This document shows, piece by piece, positions 33,624 to 42,150 of a DNA stretch of 64,000 nt. Source of the stretch: Agrococcus lahaulensis DSM 17612 (GTDB taxonomy: Bacteria; Actinomycetota; Actinomycetes; Actinomycetales; Microbacteriaceae); NCBI RefSeq assembly GCF_000425105.1, contig NZ_KE384303.1, positions 372,740 to 436,739 on the forward strand. The letters run 5' to 3'. Each line of letters begins with the position of its first letter. Position 1 is the first letter of the stretch. The notes beneath the pieces were generated by a model that saw only the letters and a program-made list of their open reading frames with translations, searched no databases and was not told where the DNA came from. The position numbers and the translations under genes were made by a program.

Positions 33624-34193
33624 ATGCGCGACGGCACCCGGGATGCAGACCAGGGCGGCACCTCCCGCATCGACGCGGGCCTGCTCTTCACCGACGGGCT
33701 GCCGCAGGAGCACGACGCGGTCGGCTACAAGGGCTCGATCGCGGCCGACGCCGCCGGCATCACCTACCGCCAGCTGGACTACTGGGCGCGCACCGGTCTC
33801 GTCGAGCCGTCGATCCGCCCCGCGCACGGCTCGGGCAGCCAGCGCCTCTACTCCTTCCGCGACATCCTCGTGCTCAAGCTCGTCAAGCGCCTGCTCGACA
33901 CCGGCATCTCGCTGCAGCAGATCCGCGTCGCGATGCAGCAGCTGCACGACGCGGGCGTGCGCGACCTGACGCAGACGACCCTCATCTCCGATGGCGCGAG
34001 CGTCTACCTCTGCACCTCGAACGACGAGGTCATCGACCTCCTGAGCAACGGCCAGGGCGTGTTCGGCATCGCGGTCGGCCGCGTGCTGCGCGAGGTCGAG
34101 TCGCAGCTCATCGAGCTCGAGGGCACGCCCGTCGACGAGCGCCCCGTCGACGAGCTCGCCGCGCGCCGAGCGCGCCGCAGCCGCACCGCCTGA
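33624..34193 (+). CDS. MerR-family regulator, Rv1830 (ResR/McdR)-like
   Basis: A 189-residue MerR protein with HTH AADAAGITYRQLDYWARTGL and RPAHGSGSQRLYSFRDILVL, a dimer helix and a C-terminal TTLISDGASVYLCTSNDEVI plus GQGVFGIAVG segment, the pattern of mycobacterial Rv1830, linked to cell-division control. In mycobacteria a bifunctional nuclease gene (Rv1829) lies between the two merR genes; here only 166 bp do. ATG 33,624 chosen over an upstream GTG because GAAGGG precedes it and the operator lies before it. Confidence 0.85.
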   Translation: MRDGTRDADQGGTSRIDAGLLFTDGLPQEHDAVGYKGSIAADAAGITYRQLDYWARTGLVEPSIRPAHGSGSQRLYSFRDILVLKLVKRLLDTGISLQQIRVAMQQLHDAGVRDLTQTTLISDGASVYLCTSNDEVIDLLSNGQGVFGIAVGRVLREVESQLIELEGTPVDERPVDELAARRARRSRTA

Positions 34194-34220
34194 CCCGCCC
34201 CGCGCATCCGCCCCTGCATC

Positions 34221-34340
34221 CTGAGCGGTCAGCTCCGCGCGTGAGCGGTCAGCTCCGCGCGTGAGTGGTCACCTCCGCGCGTGAGCGGTCACCTCCGCGC
34301 GTGAGTGGTCAGCTCCGCGCGTGAGCGGTCAGTTCGTCAG
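34221..34340 (+). repeat. Tandem array of 20-bp repeats, forward set
   Basis: Five consecutive 20-bp units plus a degenerate sixth (34,321–34,340). The consensus is GTGAGCGGTCAGCTCCGCGC, with variants GTGAGTGG and CACCTCC. Each unit contains its own small inverted repeat, GCGG-TCAGCT-CCGC. Between convergent merR and parA genes. No spacers, so it is not a CRISPR. Confidence 0.9.
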
Positions 34341-34350
34341 CTCGGCATGG

Positions 34351-34368
34351 GAGCGGACAGCTCCGCTC
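34351..34368. repeat. Palindrome between the two repeat arrays
   Basis: GAGCGGA-CAGC-TCCGCTC, a perfect 7-bp inverted repeat built from the same GAGCGG/CCGCTC words as the arrays on both sides, near their centre. Confidence 0.7.
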
Positions 34369-34405
34369 CTGACCGGCCGGGATGCGTGCCGCTTCCCGCG
34401 CGCGC

Positions 34406-34485
34406 TTGACCGCTCGAACGCGGAAGTGACCGCTCGATGGCGGAAGTGACCGCTCGAAGGCGGAAGTGACCGCTCGAGGCGCGGA
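34406..34485 (-). repeat. Tandem array of 20-bp repeats, reverse set
   Basis: Four consecutive 20-bp units of GTGACCGCTCGANGGCGGAA type. Read on the minus strand they give GAGCGGTCACTTCCGC, clearly the same family as the forward array but in the opposite orientation. Each unit again holds an internal inverted repeat (CCGC-TCGATG-GCGG). The 307-bp gap 34,194–34,500 contains nothing else. Confidence 0.9.
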
Positions 34486-34500
34486 CCGCTCTCAGCGGGA

Positions 34501-35424
34501 CTACTGCTGCTTGTCGGGGGCGGGGGAGGACTCGGCATCCGCCTCGGCGGCCGCCGCCTCCTCGAGCTGCGCCGCGGCGGTCGCGTCGACGGCTGCCGTC
34601 GGCGCCGGCACCTTGCGACCGGAGGCCGCCTCGTCGCCCGCGCGGCCCGAGGCCGTCAGCACGAGCTGCAGCAGCTCGTCGAACTGCAGCGCCATCTCCT
34701 GCGCGCCCTCGCCGGGCCACACGTGCAGCGGCCGGGCGGCGCCCTGCGCCTGCTGCATCGACGTGCGCTCGGGCAGCACCGTGTCGAGCACGAGCGGGCC
34801 GAACATGTCCTTGAGCTCCTGGATGCGGTACTGGTGCTCGAGGGACTGCGGGCGCGCGCGGTTCACGACGATGCCGAGCGGCTGGAGGCGCGGGCTGAGG
34901 CCGCGGCGGATCTCCTCGATCGCGCGCAGCGCGCGGTCGGCGGCTGCCACCGAGAACAGGCCGGGCTCCGTCACGACGAGCACGCGGTCGGACGCTGCCC
35001 ACGCGGTGCGCGTGAGCGCGTTGAGCGACGGCGCGCAGTCGACCAGCACGAGGTCGTAGTCGTTCTCGACCGTCGTGAGGGCCGTCTCGAGCTTCCAGAT
35101 GTCCTTGATCGTCGGGTGCGGCCCGTCGAAGTTGATCGCCGAGGGCGAGCCGATCAGCACGTCGATCGTGCCGCCGTGCCCCTGCGTCCAGCCCGACGGC
35201 GAGATGGCCTGCTGGACGACCTTGTCCTTCGGGTTCGCGAGCACGTCGGCGACGTTGAGCCGGCCCTCGATCTCGATGTCCATGCCCGTCGAGGCGTCGG
35301 ACTGCGGGTCGAGGTCGACCACGAGCGTGCGGAGGCCCTTGGCGAAGGCGGCGGAGGCAAGGCCCAGCGTCACCGTGGTCTTGCCGACACCGCCCTTGAG
35401 CGAGCTGATCGAGAGTACGTGCAC
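34501..35424 (-). CDS. ParA/MinD-family ATPase
   Basis: A 307-residue Walker ATPase with the deviant Walker A KGGVGKTTVTLGLA near residue 12, the switch DLDPQSDASTG, Walker B YDLVLVDCAPSLN and a low-complexity acidic C-terminal tail (~residues 255–307). No parB is adjacent, so it is probably not the main chromosome-partitioning pair but an orphan positioning ATPase. GTG 35,424 was chosen because Walker A should be near the N-terminus and TAGGCT lies 8 nt upstream (leaderless). It diverges from pyc. Confidence 0.87.
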   Translation of the reverse strand: MHVLSISSLKGGVGKTTVTLGLASAAFAKGLRTLVVDLDPQSDASTGMDIEIEGRLNVADVLANPKDKVVQQAISPSGWTQGHGGTIDVLIGSPSAINFDGPHPTIKDIWKLETALTTVENDYDLVLVDCAPSLNALTRTAWAASDRVLVVTEPGLFSVAAADRALRAIEEIRRGLSPRLQPLGIVVNRARPQSLEHQYRIQELKDMFGPLVLDTVLPERTSMQQAQGAARPLHVWPGEGAQEMALQFDELLQLVLTASGRAGDEAASGRKVPAPTAAVDATAAAQLEEAAAAEADAESSPAPDKQQ

Positions 35425-35445
35425 GGCGCCCAAGCCTAGCCCCAC

Positions 35446-35480
35446 TACATTGAGAAGCCCGCGCCGCCGCACCCTGGAGG
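35446..35480 (+). promoter_or_regulatory. pyc promoter and ribosome-binding site
   Basis: TACATT (35,446–35,451) is the likely -10 box and CTGGAGG (35,474–35,480) a strong ribosome-binding site 8 nt before the pyc ATG. In contrast to many neighbours, pyc has a real 5' leader. Confidence 0.55.
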
Positions 35481-35488
35481 GTTCCTCT

Positions 35489-38400
35489 ATGTTCTCGAAG
35501 CTCCTCGTCGCAAACCGAGGCGAGATCGCCATCCGGGCGTTCCGTGCGGCCAACGAGCTCGGCATCCGCACCGTCGCCGTCTACGCGCACGAGGACCGCA
35601 ACTCCCTCCACTGCCAGAAGGCCGACGAGGCCTACCAGATCGGCGAGCCGGGCCGCCCGGTGCGCGCGTACCTCACGGTGAGCGAGATCATCCGCGTCGC
35701 GAAGGACGCCGGCGCCGACGCGATCTACCCCGGCTACGGCTTCCTGAGCGAGAACCCCGAGCTCGCGACCGCCGCCGCCGAGGCCGGCATCACCTTCGTC
35801 GGCCCCGGTCCCTCGGTGCTCGCGATGGCCGGCAACAAGGTGACGGCCAAGGAGCACGCGATCGCGGCCGGCGTGCCCGTGCTGCGCTCGACGCCCGCGA
35901 CGACCGACATCGAGGAGCTGCTCGCGGGCGCCGACGAGATCGGCTTCCCCGTGTTCGCGAAGGCGGTCGCGGGCGGCGGCGGTCGGGGGATGCGCCTGGT
36001 CAAGCGCCGCGAGGACCTCCGGGAGGCGCTCGAGGGCGCGATGCGCGAGGCCGACAGCGCCTTCGGCGACCCGACGATGTTCATCGAGCAGGCGGTCGTG
36101 CGGCCCCGCCACATCGAGGTGCAGATCCTCGCCGACGCGACGGGCGAGACCGTGCACCTGTTCGAGCGCGACTGCTCGGTGCAGCGCCGCCACCAGAAGG
36201 TCGTCGAGCTCGCCCCGGCGCCGAACCTGACGCAGGAGCAGCGCGACGCGCTCTACCGCGACGCGGTCGCCTTCGCCCGCTCGATCGGCTACGTCAACGC
36301 CGGCACCGTCGAGTTCCTGCTCGACACCGCGGGGGAGCGCGCGGGCCAGCACGTCTTCATCGAGATGAACCCGCGCATCCAGGTCGAGCACACCGTGACG
36401 GAGGAGATCACCGACGTCGACCTCGTCGCGAGCCAGCTGCGCATCGCAGCGGGCGAGTCGCTCGAGCAGCTCGGGCTCACGCAGGACCGCATCGAGATGC
36501 GCGGCGCCGCGCTGCAGTGCCGCGTGACGACCGAGAACCCCGCCGACGGCTTCCGCCCCGACACGGGCCGCATCACCGCCTACCGCTCGCCCGGCGGCGC
36601 GGGCGTGCGCCTCGACGGCGGCACGATCAACCCCGGCACCGAGGTGAGCCCGCACTTCGACTCGATGCTCGCGAAGGTCACGTGCCGGGGCCGCGACCTC
36701 GACACCGCGATCCGCCGCGCGCACCGCGCGGTGAGCGAGTTCCGCATCCGCGGCGTCGCCTCGAACATCCCGTTCCTGCTCAACCTGCTCGACCACGAGG
36801 AGTTCCGCGCCGGCGACGTCTCGACGAGCTTCATCGACGAGCACCCCGAGCTCACGCGCATCAACCCGCCGAAGGACCGCGCCTCGAAGGTGCTCGCGTG
36901 GCTCGCCGACGTCACCGTCAACCAGCCGAACGGCGCGGCCGACGGCGTCATCAATCCCGCGATCAAGCTGCCGGCCTGCGACCTCGAGGCTGAGGCGCCC
37001 GCGGGCGAGCGCCAGCGGCTGCAGGACCTCGGCCCCGAGGGCTGGGCGCAGGCGCTGCGCGAGCGCACCTCGCTCGCGGTCACCGAGACGACCTTCCGCG
37101 ACGCGCACCAGTCGCTGCTCGCGACGCGCGTGCGCACCGCCGACCTCGTCGCGATCGCCCCGCACGTCGCGCGCATGACGCCGCAGCTGCTCTCGATGGA
37201 GGCGTGGGGCGGCGCGACCTACGACGTCGCGCTCCGCTTCCTCGGCGAGGACCCGTGGGAGCGGCTCGCGCGGCTCCGCGAGGCGATGCCGAACATCCCG
37301 CTGCAGATGCTGCTGCGCGGCCGCAACACCGTCGGCTACACGCCCTACCCGACCGAGGTGACGACCGCGTTCGTCGAGGAGGCCGCCGCGACCGGCATCG
37401 ACGTGTTCCGCATCTTCGACGCCCTCAACGACGTCGACCAGATGCGCCCCGCGATCGACGCGGTGCGCGAGACGGGCACCGCGGTCGCCGAGGTGGCGCT
37501 GTGCTACTCGGGCGACCTGCTGGATCCCGACGAGGACCTCTACACCCTCGACTACTACCTGCGGCTCGCCGATCGCATCGTCGACGCGGGCGCGCACGTG
37601 CTCGCGATCAAGGACATGGCGGGGCTGCTCCGCGCCGGCGCGGCGTCGAAGCTCGTCGCGGCGCTGCGCGAGCGCTTCGCGCTGCCGGTGCACCTGCACA
37701 CGCACGACACCGCCGGCGGCCAGCTCGCGACGCTGCTCGCCGCCTCGGCGGTCGGCGTCGACGCCGTCGACGTCGCGAGCGCGCCGATGGCGGGCACGAC
37801 GAGCCAGCCCTCGCTCTCGGCGCTCGTCGCCGCGATCGCGCACACCGAGCGCGACACGGGGCTCTCGCTGCAGGCGGTGAGCGACCTCGAGCCCTACTGG
37901 GAGGCCGTCCGCCGCCTCTACAAGCCCTTCGAGTCGGGGCTGCCGGGCCCCACGGGCCGCGTCTACCACCACGAGATCCCCGGCGGGCAGCTCTCGAACC
38001 TCCGCCAGCAGGCGATCGCCCTCGGCCTCGCCGACGACTTCGAGCGCATCGAGGACTGGTACGCCGAGGCGAGCCGCATCCTCGGCCGCCCGACGAAGGT
38101 CACGCCCTCGTCGAAGGTCGTCGGCGACCTCGCGCTGCAGCTCGTCGCGCAGGGCGTCGACCCCGAGGAGTTCGAGCGCGACCCGCGCAGGTTCGACATC
38201 CCCGACTCCGTCATCGGCTTCATGGCCGGCGAGCTCGGCGACCTGCCGGGCGGCTGGCCCGAGCCCTTCCGCTCGAAGGTGCTCGAGGGCCGCGACGTCG
38301 ACATCTCGGTCAAGCCGCTCGAGCCCGAGCAGGCCGCGCGCCTCGAGCAGCCGGGCGCCGACCGCCGCGACGCGCTCAACGAGCTGCTCTTCGCCGGCCC

Positions 38401-38893
38401 GACGAAGGCCTTCAAGGAGACGCGCGAGCAGTACGGCGACCTCTCGGTCGTCGACACGATCGACTTCCTCTACGGCATGCAGCACGGCGAGGAGCACCAC
38501 GTCGGCATCGGCCGCGGCGTCACGCTCAACGTCTCGCTCGAGGCGGTCGGCGAGGCCGACGACGACGGCATCGTGACGGTCATGACGGTGCTGAACGGCC
38601 AGCTGCGCCCCGTCTACGTGCGCGACCGCTCCGTCAAGGTCGACAAGCCCCAAGCGGAGAAGGCGGATGCGTCGGTGCCCGGCCAGGTCGCGGCTCCCTT
38701 CGCGGGGGCGGTCACCGTCAAGGTCGCCGAGGGCGATGAGCTCGCGGCCGGCGACCCCGTCGCGACGATCGAGGCGATGAAGATGGAGGCGGCGATCACG
38801 ACCCCGGTCGCCGGCACCGTCGAGCGGCTCGCGCTCTCGGGCACGACGCCCGTCGAGGCGGGCGACCTCATCGCGGTGGTGCGGCCCGCGTGA
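35489..38893 (+). CDS. pyc: Pyruvate carboxylase
   Basis: A 1,134-residue biotin enzyme that carboxylates pyruvate to oxaloacetate (anaplerosis). Biotin carboxylase domain (~1–450: LVANRGEIAIRAFRAANELG, ATP-grasp loop GGGGRGMR, EMNPRIQVEHTVTEE), carboxyltransferase TIM barrel (~530–820: ETTFRDAHQSLLATRVRT, LHTHDTAGGQ with metal ligands), tetramerisation region, and biotinyl domain with EAMKMEA, biotin on Lys1098. Full length. It overlaps the def start by 4 bp (GTGA). Confidence 0.97.
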   Translation: MFSKLLVANRGEIAIRAFRAANELGIRTVAVYAHEDRNSLHCQKADEAYQIGEPGRPVRAYLTVSEIIRVAKDAGADAIYPGYGFLSENPELATAAAEAGITFVGPGPSVLAMAGNKVTAKEHAIAAGVPVLRSTPATTDIEELLAGADEIGFPVFAKAVAGGGGRGMRLVKRREDLREALEGAMREADSAFGDPTMFIEQAVVRPRHIEVQILADATGETVHLFERDCSVQRRHQKVVELAPAPNLTQEQRDALYRDAVAFARSIGYVNAGTVEFLLDTAGERAGQHVFIEMNPRIQVEHTVTEEITDVDLVASQLRIAAGESLEQLGLTQDRIEMRGAALQCRVTTENPADGFRPDTGRITAYRSPGGAGVRLDGGTINPGTEVSPHFDSMLAKVTCRGRDLDTAIRRAHRAVSEFRIRGVASNIPFLLNLLDHEEFRAGDVSTSFIDEHPELTRINPPKDRASKVLAWLADVTVNQPNGAADGVINPAIKLPACDLEAEAPAGERQRLQDLGPEGWAQALRERTSLAVTETTFRDAHQSLLATRVRTADLVAIAPHVARMTPQLLSMEAWGGATYDVALRFLGEDPWERLARLREAMPNIPLQMLLRGRNTVGYTPYPTEVTTAFVEEAAATGIDVFRIFDALNDVDQMRPAIDAVRETGTAVAEVALCYSGDLLDPDEDLYTLDYYLRLADRIVDAGAHVLAIKDMAGLLRAGAASKLVAALRERFALPVHLHTHDTAGGQLATLLAASAVGVDAVDVASAPMAGTTSQPSLSALVAAIAHTERDTGLSLQAVSDLEPYWEAVRRLYKPFESGLPGPTGRVYHHEIPGGQLSNLRQQAIALGLADDFERIEDWYAEASRILGRPTKVTPSSKVVGDLALQLVAQGVDPEEFERDPRRFDIPDSVIGFMAGELGDLPGGWPEPFRSKVLEGRDVDISVKPLEPEQAARLEQPGADRRDALNELLFAGPTKAFKETREQYGDLSVVDTIDFLYGMQHGEEHHVGIGRGVTLNVSLEAVGEADDDGIVTVMTVLNGQLRPVYVRDRSVKVDKPQAEKADASVPGQVAAPFAGAVTVKVAEGDELAAGDPVATIEAMKMEAAITTPVAGTVERLALSGTTPVEAGDLIAVVRPA

Positions 38894-39381
38894 GCGTCCG
38901 AGAGATCCGCGTCTTCGGCGACCCGGTGCTGCGCGAGCGCGCCGAGCCCGTCGATCCCGCCGACCCCGCCACGGCCGCGCTCGTGCAGGACCTGCTCGAC
39001 ACCGTGCAGCTGCCCGGTCGGGCGGGCGTGGCCGCGAACCAGATCGGGGTCGCGAAGGCGGCGTTCGCCTACCTCGTCGACGACGAGCTCGGCTACGTGC
39101 TCAACCCGCGCATCGACGAGGTGCGCGGCGAGCCCGAGCTCGTCGACGAGGGCTGCCTCTCGGTGCCTGACCTCGGCTTCCCGACGCCGCGCCACCCCTA
39201 CTGCCGGGTGATCGGCGTCGACCTCGACGGGCGCGAGGTCGTGCTCGAGGGGGAGGGCCTCATGGCGCAGATGCTGCAGCACGAGATGGGGCACCTCGAC
39301 GGTCGGCTCTACCTGCAGTCGCTCGAGAAGGAGACGCGCGCGGTCGCGATGCACGCCGTGCGCCAGGCCGACTGGTTCTGA
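38890..39381 (+). CDS. def: Peptide deformylase
   Basis: A 163-residue metalloenzyme removing the formyl group from nascent proteins. The three family motifs are AGVAANQIG, EGCLSVP (metal-binding Cys) and QHEMGHLDG (two His ligands and the catalytic Glu). The usual Asp of HExDH is Gly here, a variant I associate with some actinobacterial paralogues, so this may be a secondary deformylase. GTG start coupled to the pyc stop. A 30-bp palindromic terminator follows. Confidence 0.92.
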   Translation: MSVREIRVFGDPVLRERAEPVDPADPATAALVQDLLDTVQLPGRAGVAANQIGVAKAAFAYLVDDELGYVLNPRIDEVRGEPELVDEGCLSVPDLGFPTPRHPYCRVIGVDLDGREVVLEGEGLMAQMLQHEMGHLDGRLYLQSLEKETRAVAMHAVRQADWF

Positions 39382-39385
39382 GACG

Positions 39386-39415
39386 GCGAAGGGGGCCCCG
39401 CGGGGCCCCCTTCGC
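39386..39415. terminator. Perfect 30-bp palindromic terminator
   Basis: GCGAAGGGGGCCCCG (39,386–39,400) is followed directly by its exact reverse complement (39,401–39,415), 4 bp past the def stop and 8 bp before the end of the convergent acyl-CoA ligase gene. It should act in both directions. Confidence 0.85.
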
Positions 39416-39423
39416 GGTGCGGC

Positions 39424-41259
39424 TCACTCGCCGACGTCGTGCGCCTTCGAGTCGGCGGCGTAGATGTCGTCGATCTCCGCCTGGAAGTCCTTCAGGATGT
39501 TGTGGCGCTTGATCGACATCTTCGGCGTCAGGTGGCCGTTCGCCTCGATGAACTCGACCGGGACGATCGTGAACTTGCGGACCGACTCGGCCCGCGAGAC
39601 GAGCCGGTTCGCGCGCTGGATCGCCGAGCGCACCTCCTCGATGACCGCGGGGTGCTGCGCAGCCTGCTCGAGCGAGAGCGACTTGTCGTGGCCGTTGTTC
39701 TCGAGCCACGTCGGCAGCATCTCGGGGTCGAGCGTGATGAGCGCGGCGATGAACGGCCGCTGGTCGCCGACGACGACCGGCTGGCCGATGATCGTGTTCG
39801 ACCGGATGGGGTCCTCGAGCATGTTCGGCGCGACGTTCTTGCCCGCCGCGGTGACGAGGATCTCCTTCTTCCGGCCGGTGATCGTCAGGTAGCCCTCGCT
39901 GTCGAGCGAGCCGATGTCGCCCGTGTGGAACCAGCCGTCCTCGGTGAACGCCTCCCTCGTGGCCTCCTCGTTCTTCCAGTAGCCCGCGAACACGGCGACG
40001 CCCTTGCCGAGCACCTCGCCGTCCTCGGCGATGCGCACGCCGTTGCCGGGCAGTGCCGGGCCGACCGTGCCGATCTTGAAGCGGTCGGGCACGTTGACGG
40101 TGAGCGGCGCGGTCGTCTCGGTGAGGCCGTAGCCCTCGAGGATGCGGATGCCGAGCGAGCGGTAGAAGTGCGCGAGGTACGTCGACAGCGGCGCCGAGCC
40201 CGACACCGCGTACTTCACCTGGCCGCCCATCGCGACCTTCAGCTTGTTGAGCACGAGGCGCTCGAGCACCTTGAAGCGCAGCTTGAGGCCGAGCGGCACG
40301 TGGCCCTCATCGAGCGCCTTCGAGTGGGCCACGGCCGCCTGCGCGGCGGCGCGGAAGATCTTGCCCTTGCCGCCCGCCTCCGCCTTCTGCTCGCTCGCGT
40401 TGTAGACCTTCTCGAACACGCGCGGCACGGCGAGGAAGAACGTCGGCTTGAAGGTGCCGAGCGAGGCGAGCAGCTTCTTCGTGTCGGCCTGGTGGCCGAC
40501 GCGCACGCTCGCCGAGATCGCGAGCACCGAGATGAAGCGAGCGAAGACGTGCGCCTGCGTCACGAACAGGAGCGTCGACGAGCCGGGCCCGACGACGTCG
40601 GCCATCGCGACCGCCGCGTTGCGGCACAGCTCGACGAAGTTCGAGTGCGTCAGCATCGTGCCCTTGGGCCGGCCGGTCGAGCCCGAGGTGTAGATGAGCG
40701 TCGCGAGGTCGCTGCCGACCGCGAGCGAGCGGCGCCGCTCGATCTCGTCGTCGGCGACGTCCTTGCCCTGCTCGACGAGCCGGTCGAGGTCGCCGCGGTC
40801 GATGCGCCAGACGTCGGTCACGGCGGGGAGGTCGCCGTGCGCCTCGTCGAAGCGCGAGACGAGGTCGGCGTCCTCGAGGATGACGCGGGTCGCGCCGCTG
40901 TCGGAGAGGATCCACTGGATCTGCGACGGCGCCGAGGTCTCGTAGACGGGCACCATGCGGGCGCCCGCGTACCAGAGCGCGAAGTCGACGAGCGAGAACT
41001 CGTAGCGCACCTTGCACATGAAGCCGACGAAGTCGCCCGGCTGCACGCCCGCGGCGACGAAGCCCTTCGCGAGCGCGACGACCTGGCGGTGGAACTCGCG
41101 CGCGGTGACCTCGCGCCAGCCCTCGCCCTCGGGGATCGCGAAGAGGGAGCCTTCGGGGGTGCGGCGGACGGTCTCCTCGAGGAGATCGGTGACGTTGGCG
41201 TCGGGGTCGGCTGGGACGACCGGGGGCATGACGCCGTCAGGGACGGTGATCTGAGGCAC
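39424..41259 (-). CDS. Long-chain fatty-acid–CoA ligase (FadD15-like AMP-binding enzyme)
   Basis: A 611-residue adenylate-forming enzyme. The ATP/AMP motif is LIYTSGSTGRPKGTMLTHSN, followed by GYGLTETTAP and the hinge DGWFHTGDIGSLDSEGYLTITGRKKE. Length and the KNVAPNMLEDPIRSNTIIGQ segment fit the FadD15/FACS group, which activates long-chain fatty acids for lipid synthesis or oxidation. GTG start with AAGGAG 6 nt upstream; TATGAT at 41,292–41,297 (minus strand) is a good -10 box. It diverges from an acyltransferase gene, a sensible functional pairing. Confidence 0.93.
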   Translation of the reverse strand: MPQITVPDGVMPPVVPADPDANVTDLLEETVRRTPEGSLFAIPEGEGWREVTAREFHRQVVALAKGFVAAGVQPGDFVGFMCKVRYEFSLVDFALWYAGARMVPVYETSAPSQIQWILSDSGATRVILEDADLVSRFDEAHGDLPAVTDVWRIDRGDLDRLVEQGKDVADDEIERRRSLAVGSDLATLIYTSGSTGRPKGTMLTHSNFVELCRNAAVAMADVVGPGSSTLLFVTQAHVFARFISVLAISASVRVGHQADTKKLLASLGTFKPTFFLAVPRVFEKVYNASEQKAEAGGKGKIFRAAAQAAVAHSKALDEGHVPLGLKLRFKVLERLVLNKLKVAMGGQVKYAVSGSAPLSTYLAHFYRSLGIRILEGYGLTETTAPLTVNVPDRFKIGTVGPALPGNGVRIAEDGEVLGKGVAVFAGYWKNEEATREAFTEDGWFHTGDIGSLDSEGYLTITGRKKEILVTAAGKNVAPNMLEDPIRSNTIIGQPVVVGDQRPFIAALITLDPEMLPTWLENNGHDKSLSLEQAAQHPAVIEEVRSAIQRANRLVSRAESVRKFTIVPVEFIEANGHLTPKMSIKRHNILKDFQAEIDDIYAADSKAHDVGE

Positions 41260-41378
41260 TGGGACTCCTTCGGCTCTTGTGCATTCGCCTCATCATATTG
41301 CGGCGGTCTCGCGCCGGTCGCGGCGCGCATGTCCCTGTCGCCGGGCGGCCTGCCCTAGGCTCGCGTCCTGGAGGTGCG

Positions 41379-42107
41379 ATGTTCTACTGGCTGCTGCGGC
41401 ACTGGGTCGTCGGCCCGTTCATGACGCGGGTGTTCCGGCCCTGGGTCTCGGGGCTCGAGAACATCCCGGCGTCGGGCGGCGCCATCATCGCGGGCAACCA
41501 CCTCTCGGTCATCGACTCCTTCCTCATGCCGCTCGTGCTCGACCGGCGGGTCTACTTCCTCGCGAAGTCGGACTACTTCAACGGCAAGGGGCTCAAGGGC
41601 CGGCTGATCCGCTGGTTCTTCCTCGGCGTCGGCCAGCTGCCGATGGATCGCTCTGGCGGCGAGAAGAGCTCGCAGAGCCTCGGCGCCGCGCTCGAGAAGC
41701 TCCAGGACGGGCAGCTCGTCGGCATCTACCCCGAGGGCACCCGCAGCCCCGACGGCAAGCTCTACCGCGGCCGCACGGGCGTCGCCCGCATGGTGCTCGA
41801 CGCGCGCGTGCCGGTCATCCCGTGCGTCATGGTCGACACCGAGAAGATCATGCCGATCGGCAAGCGGCTGCCGCGCGTCGGCCGCATCGGCATCGTCTTC
41901 GGCGAGCCGCTCGACTTCTCGCGCTACTACAACCTCGAGGGCGACCGCTTCGTGCTCCGCTCGATCACCGACGAGATCATGGTCACCATCAACCGCATCT
42001 CCGACCAGGAGTACGTCGACATGTACGCCTCGAGCGTCAAGTCGCGCATCGACGCCGAGCGGCGGAGCGCCGCGGGGACGCCGGTGGCAGACCCCGCGCC
42101 TCGGTAG
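41379..42107 (+). CDS. plsC: 1-acyl-sn-glycerol-3-phosphate acyltransferase (PlsC family)
   Basis: A 242-residue membrane-associated acyltransferase. Motif I NHLSVID (H-x4-D), motif III YPEGTRSPDGKLYRGRTGVA and the VPVIPCVMVDT motif IV are present, with an N-terminal membrane-anchoring helix. It should acylate lysophosphatidic acid in phospholipid synthesis; other lyso-lipid substrates are possible. GGAGG lies 4 nt before the ATG. 43 bp upstream of the DAHP synthase gene on the same strand. Confidence 0.9.
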   Translation: MFYWLLRHWVVGPFMTRVFRPWVSGLENIPASGGAIIAGNHLSVIDSFLMPLVLDRRVYFLAKSDYFNGKGLKGRLIRWFFLGVGQLPMDRSGGEKSSQSLGAALEKLQDGQLVGIYPEGTRSPDGKLYRGRTGVARMVLDARVPVIPCVMVDTEKIMPIGKRLPRVGRIGIVFGEPLDFSRYYNLEGDRFVLRSITDEIMVTINRISDQEYVDMYASSVKSRIDAERRSAAGTPVADPAPR

Positions 42108-42150
42108 ACTCGACAGGTGGCGCACTCGGCGCCACGTGAGGCAGAGGCAC

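Noticed and set aside
34221-34485. CRISPR array
   Set aside because: The 20-bp units abut directly without spacers, the second set is inverted, and no cas gene is nearby.
34337-38653. Very long minus-strand open frame opposite pyruvate carboxylase
   Set aside because: It is antisense to a full-length, clearly recognisable pyc gene and has the Arg/Ala/Val/Asp-rich composition that GC-rich third positions force on shadow frames.
38890-39381. Inactive peptide deformylase because HExDH reads HEMGH
   Set aside because: The metal-binding Cys and both His plus the catalytic Glu are intact, and I recall similar HExGH deformylases in actinobacteria, so activity is likely.
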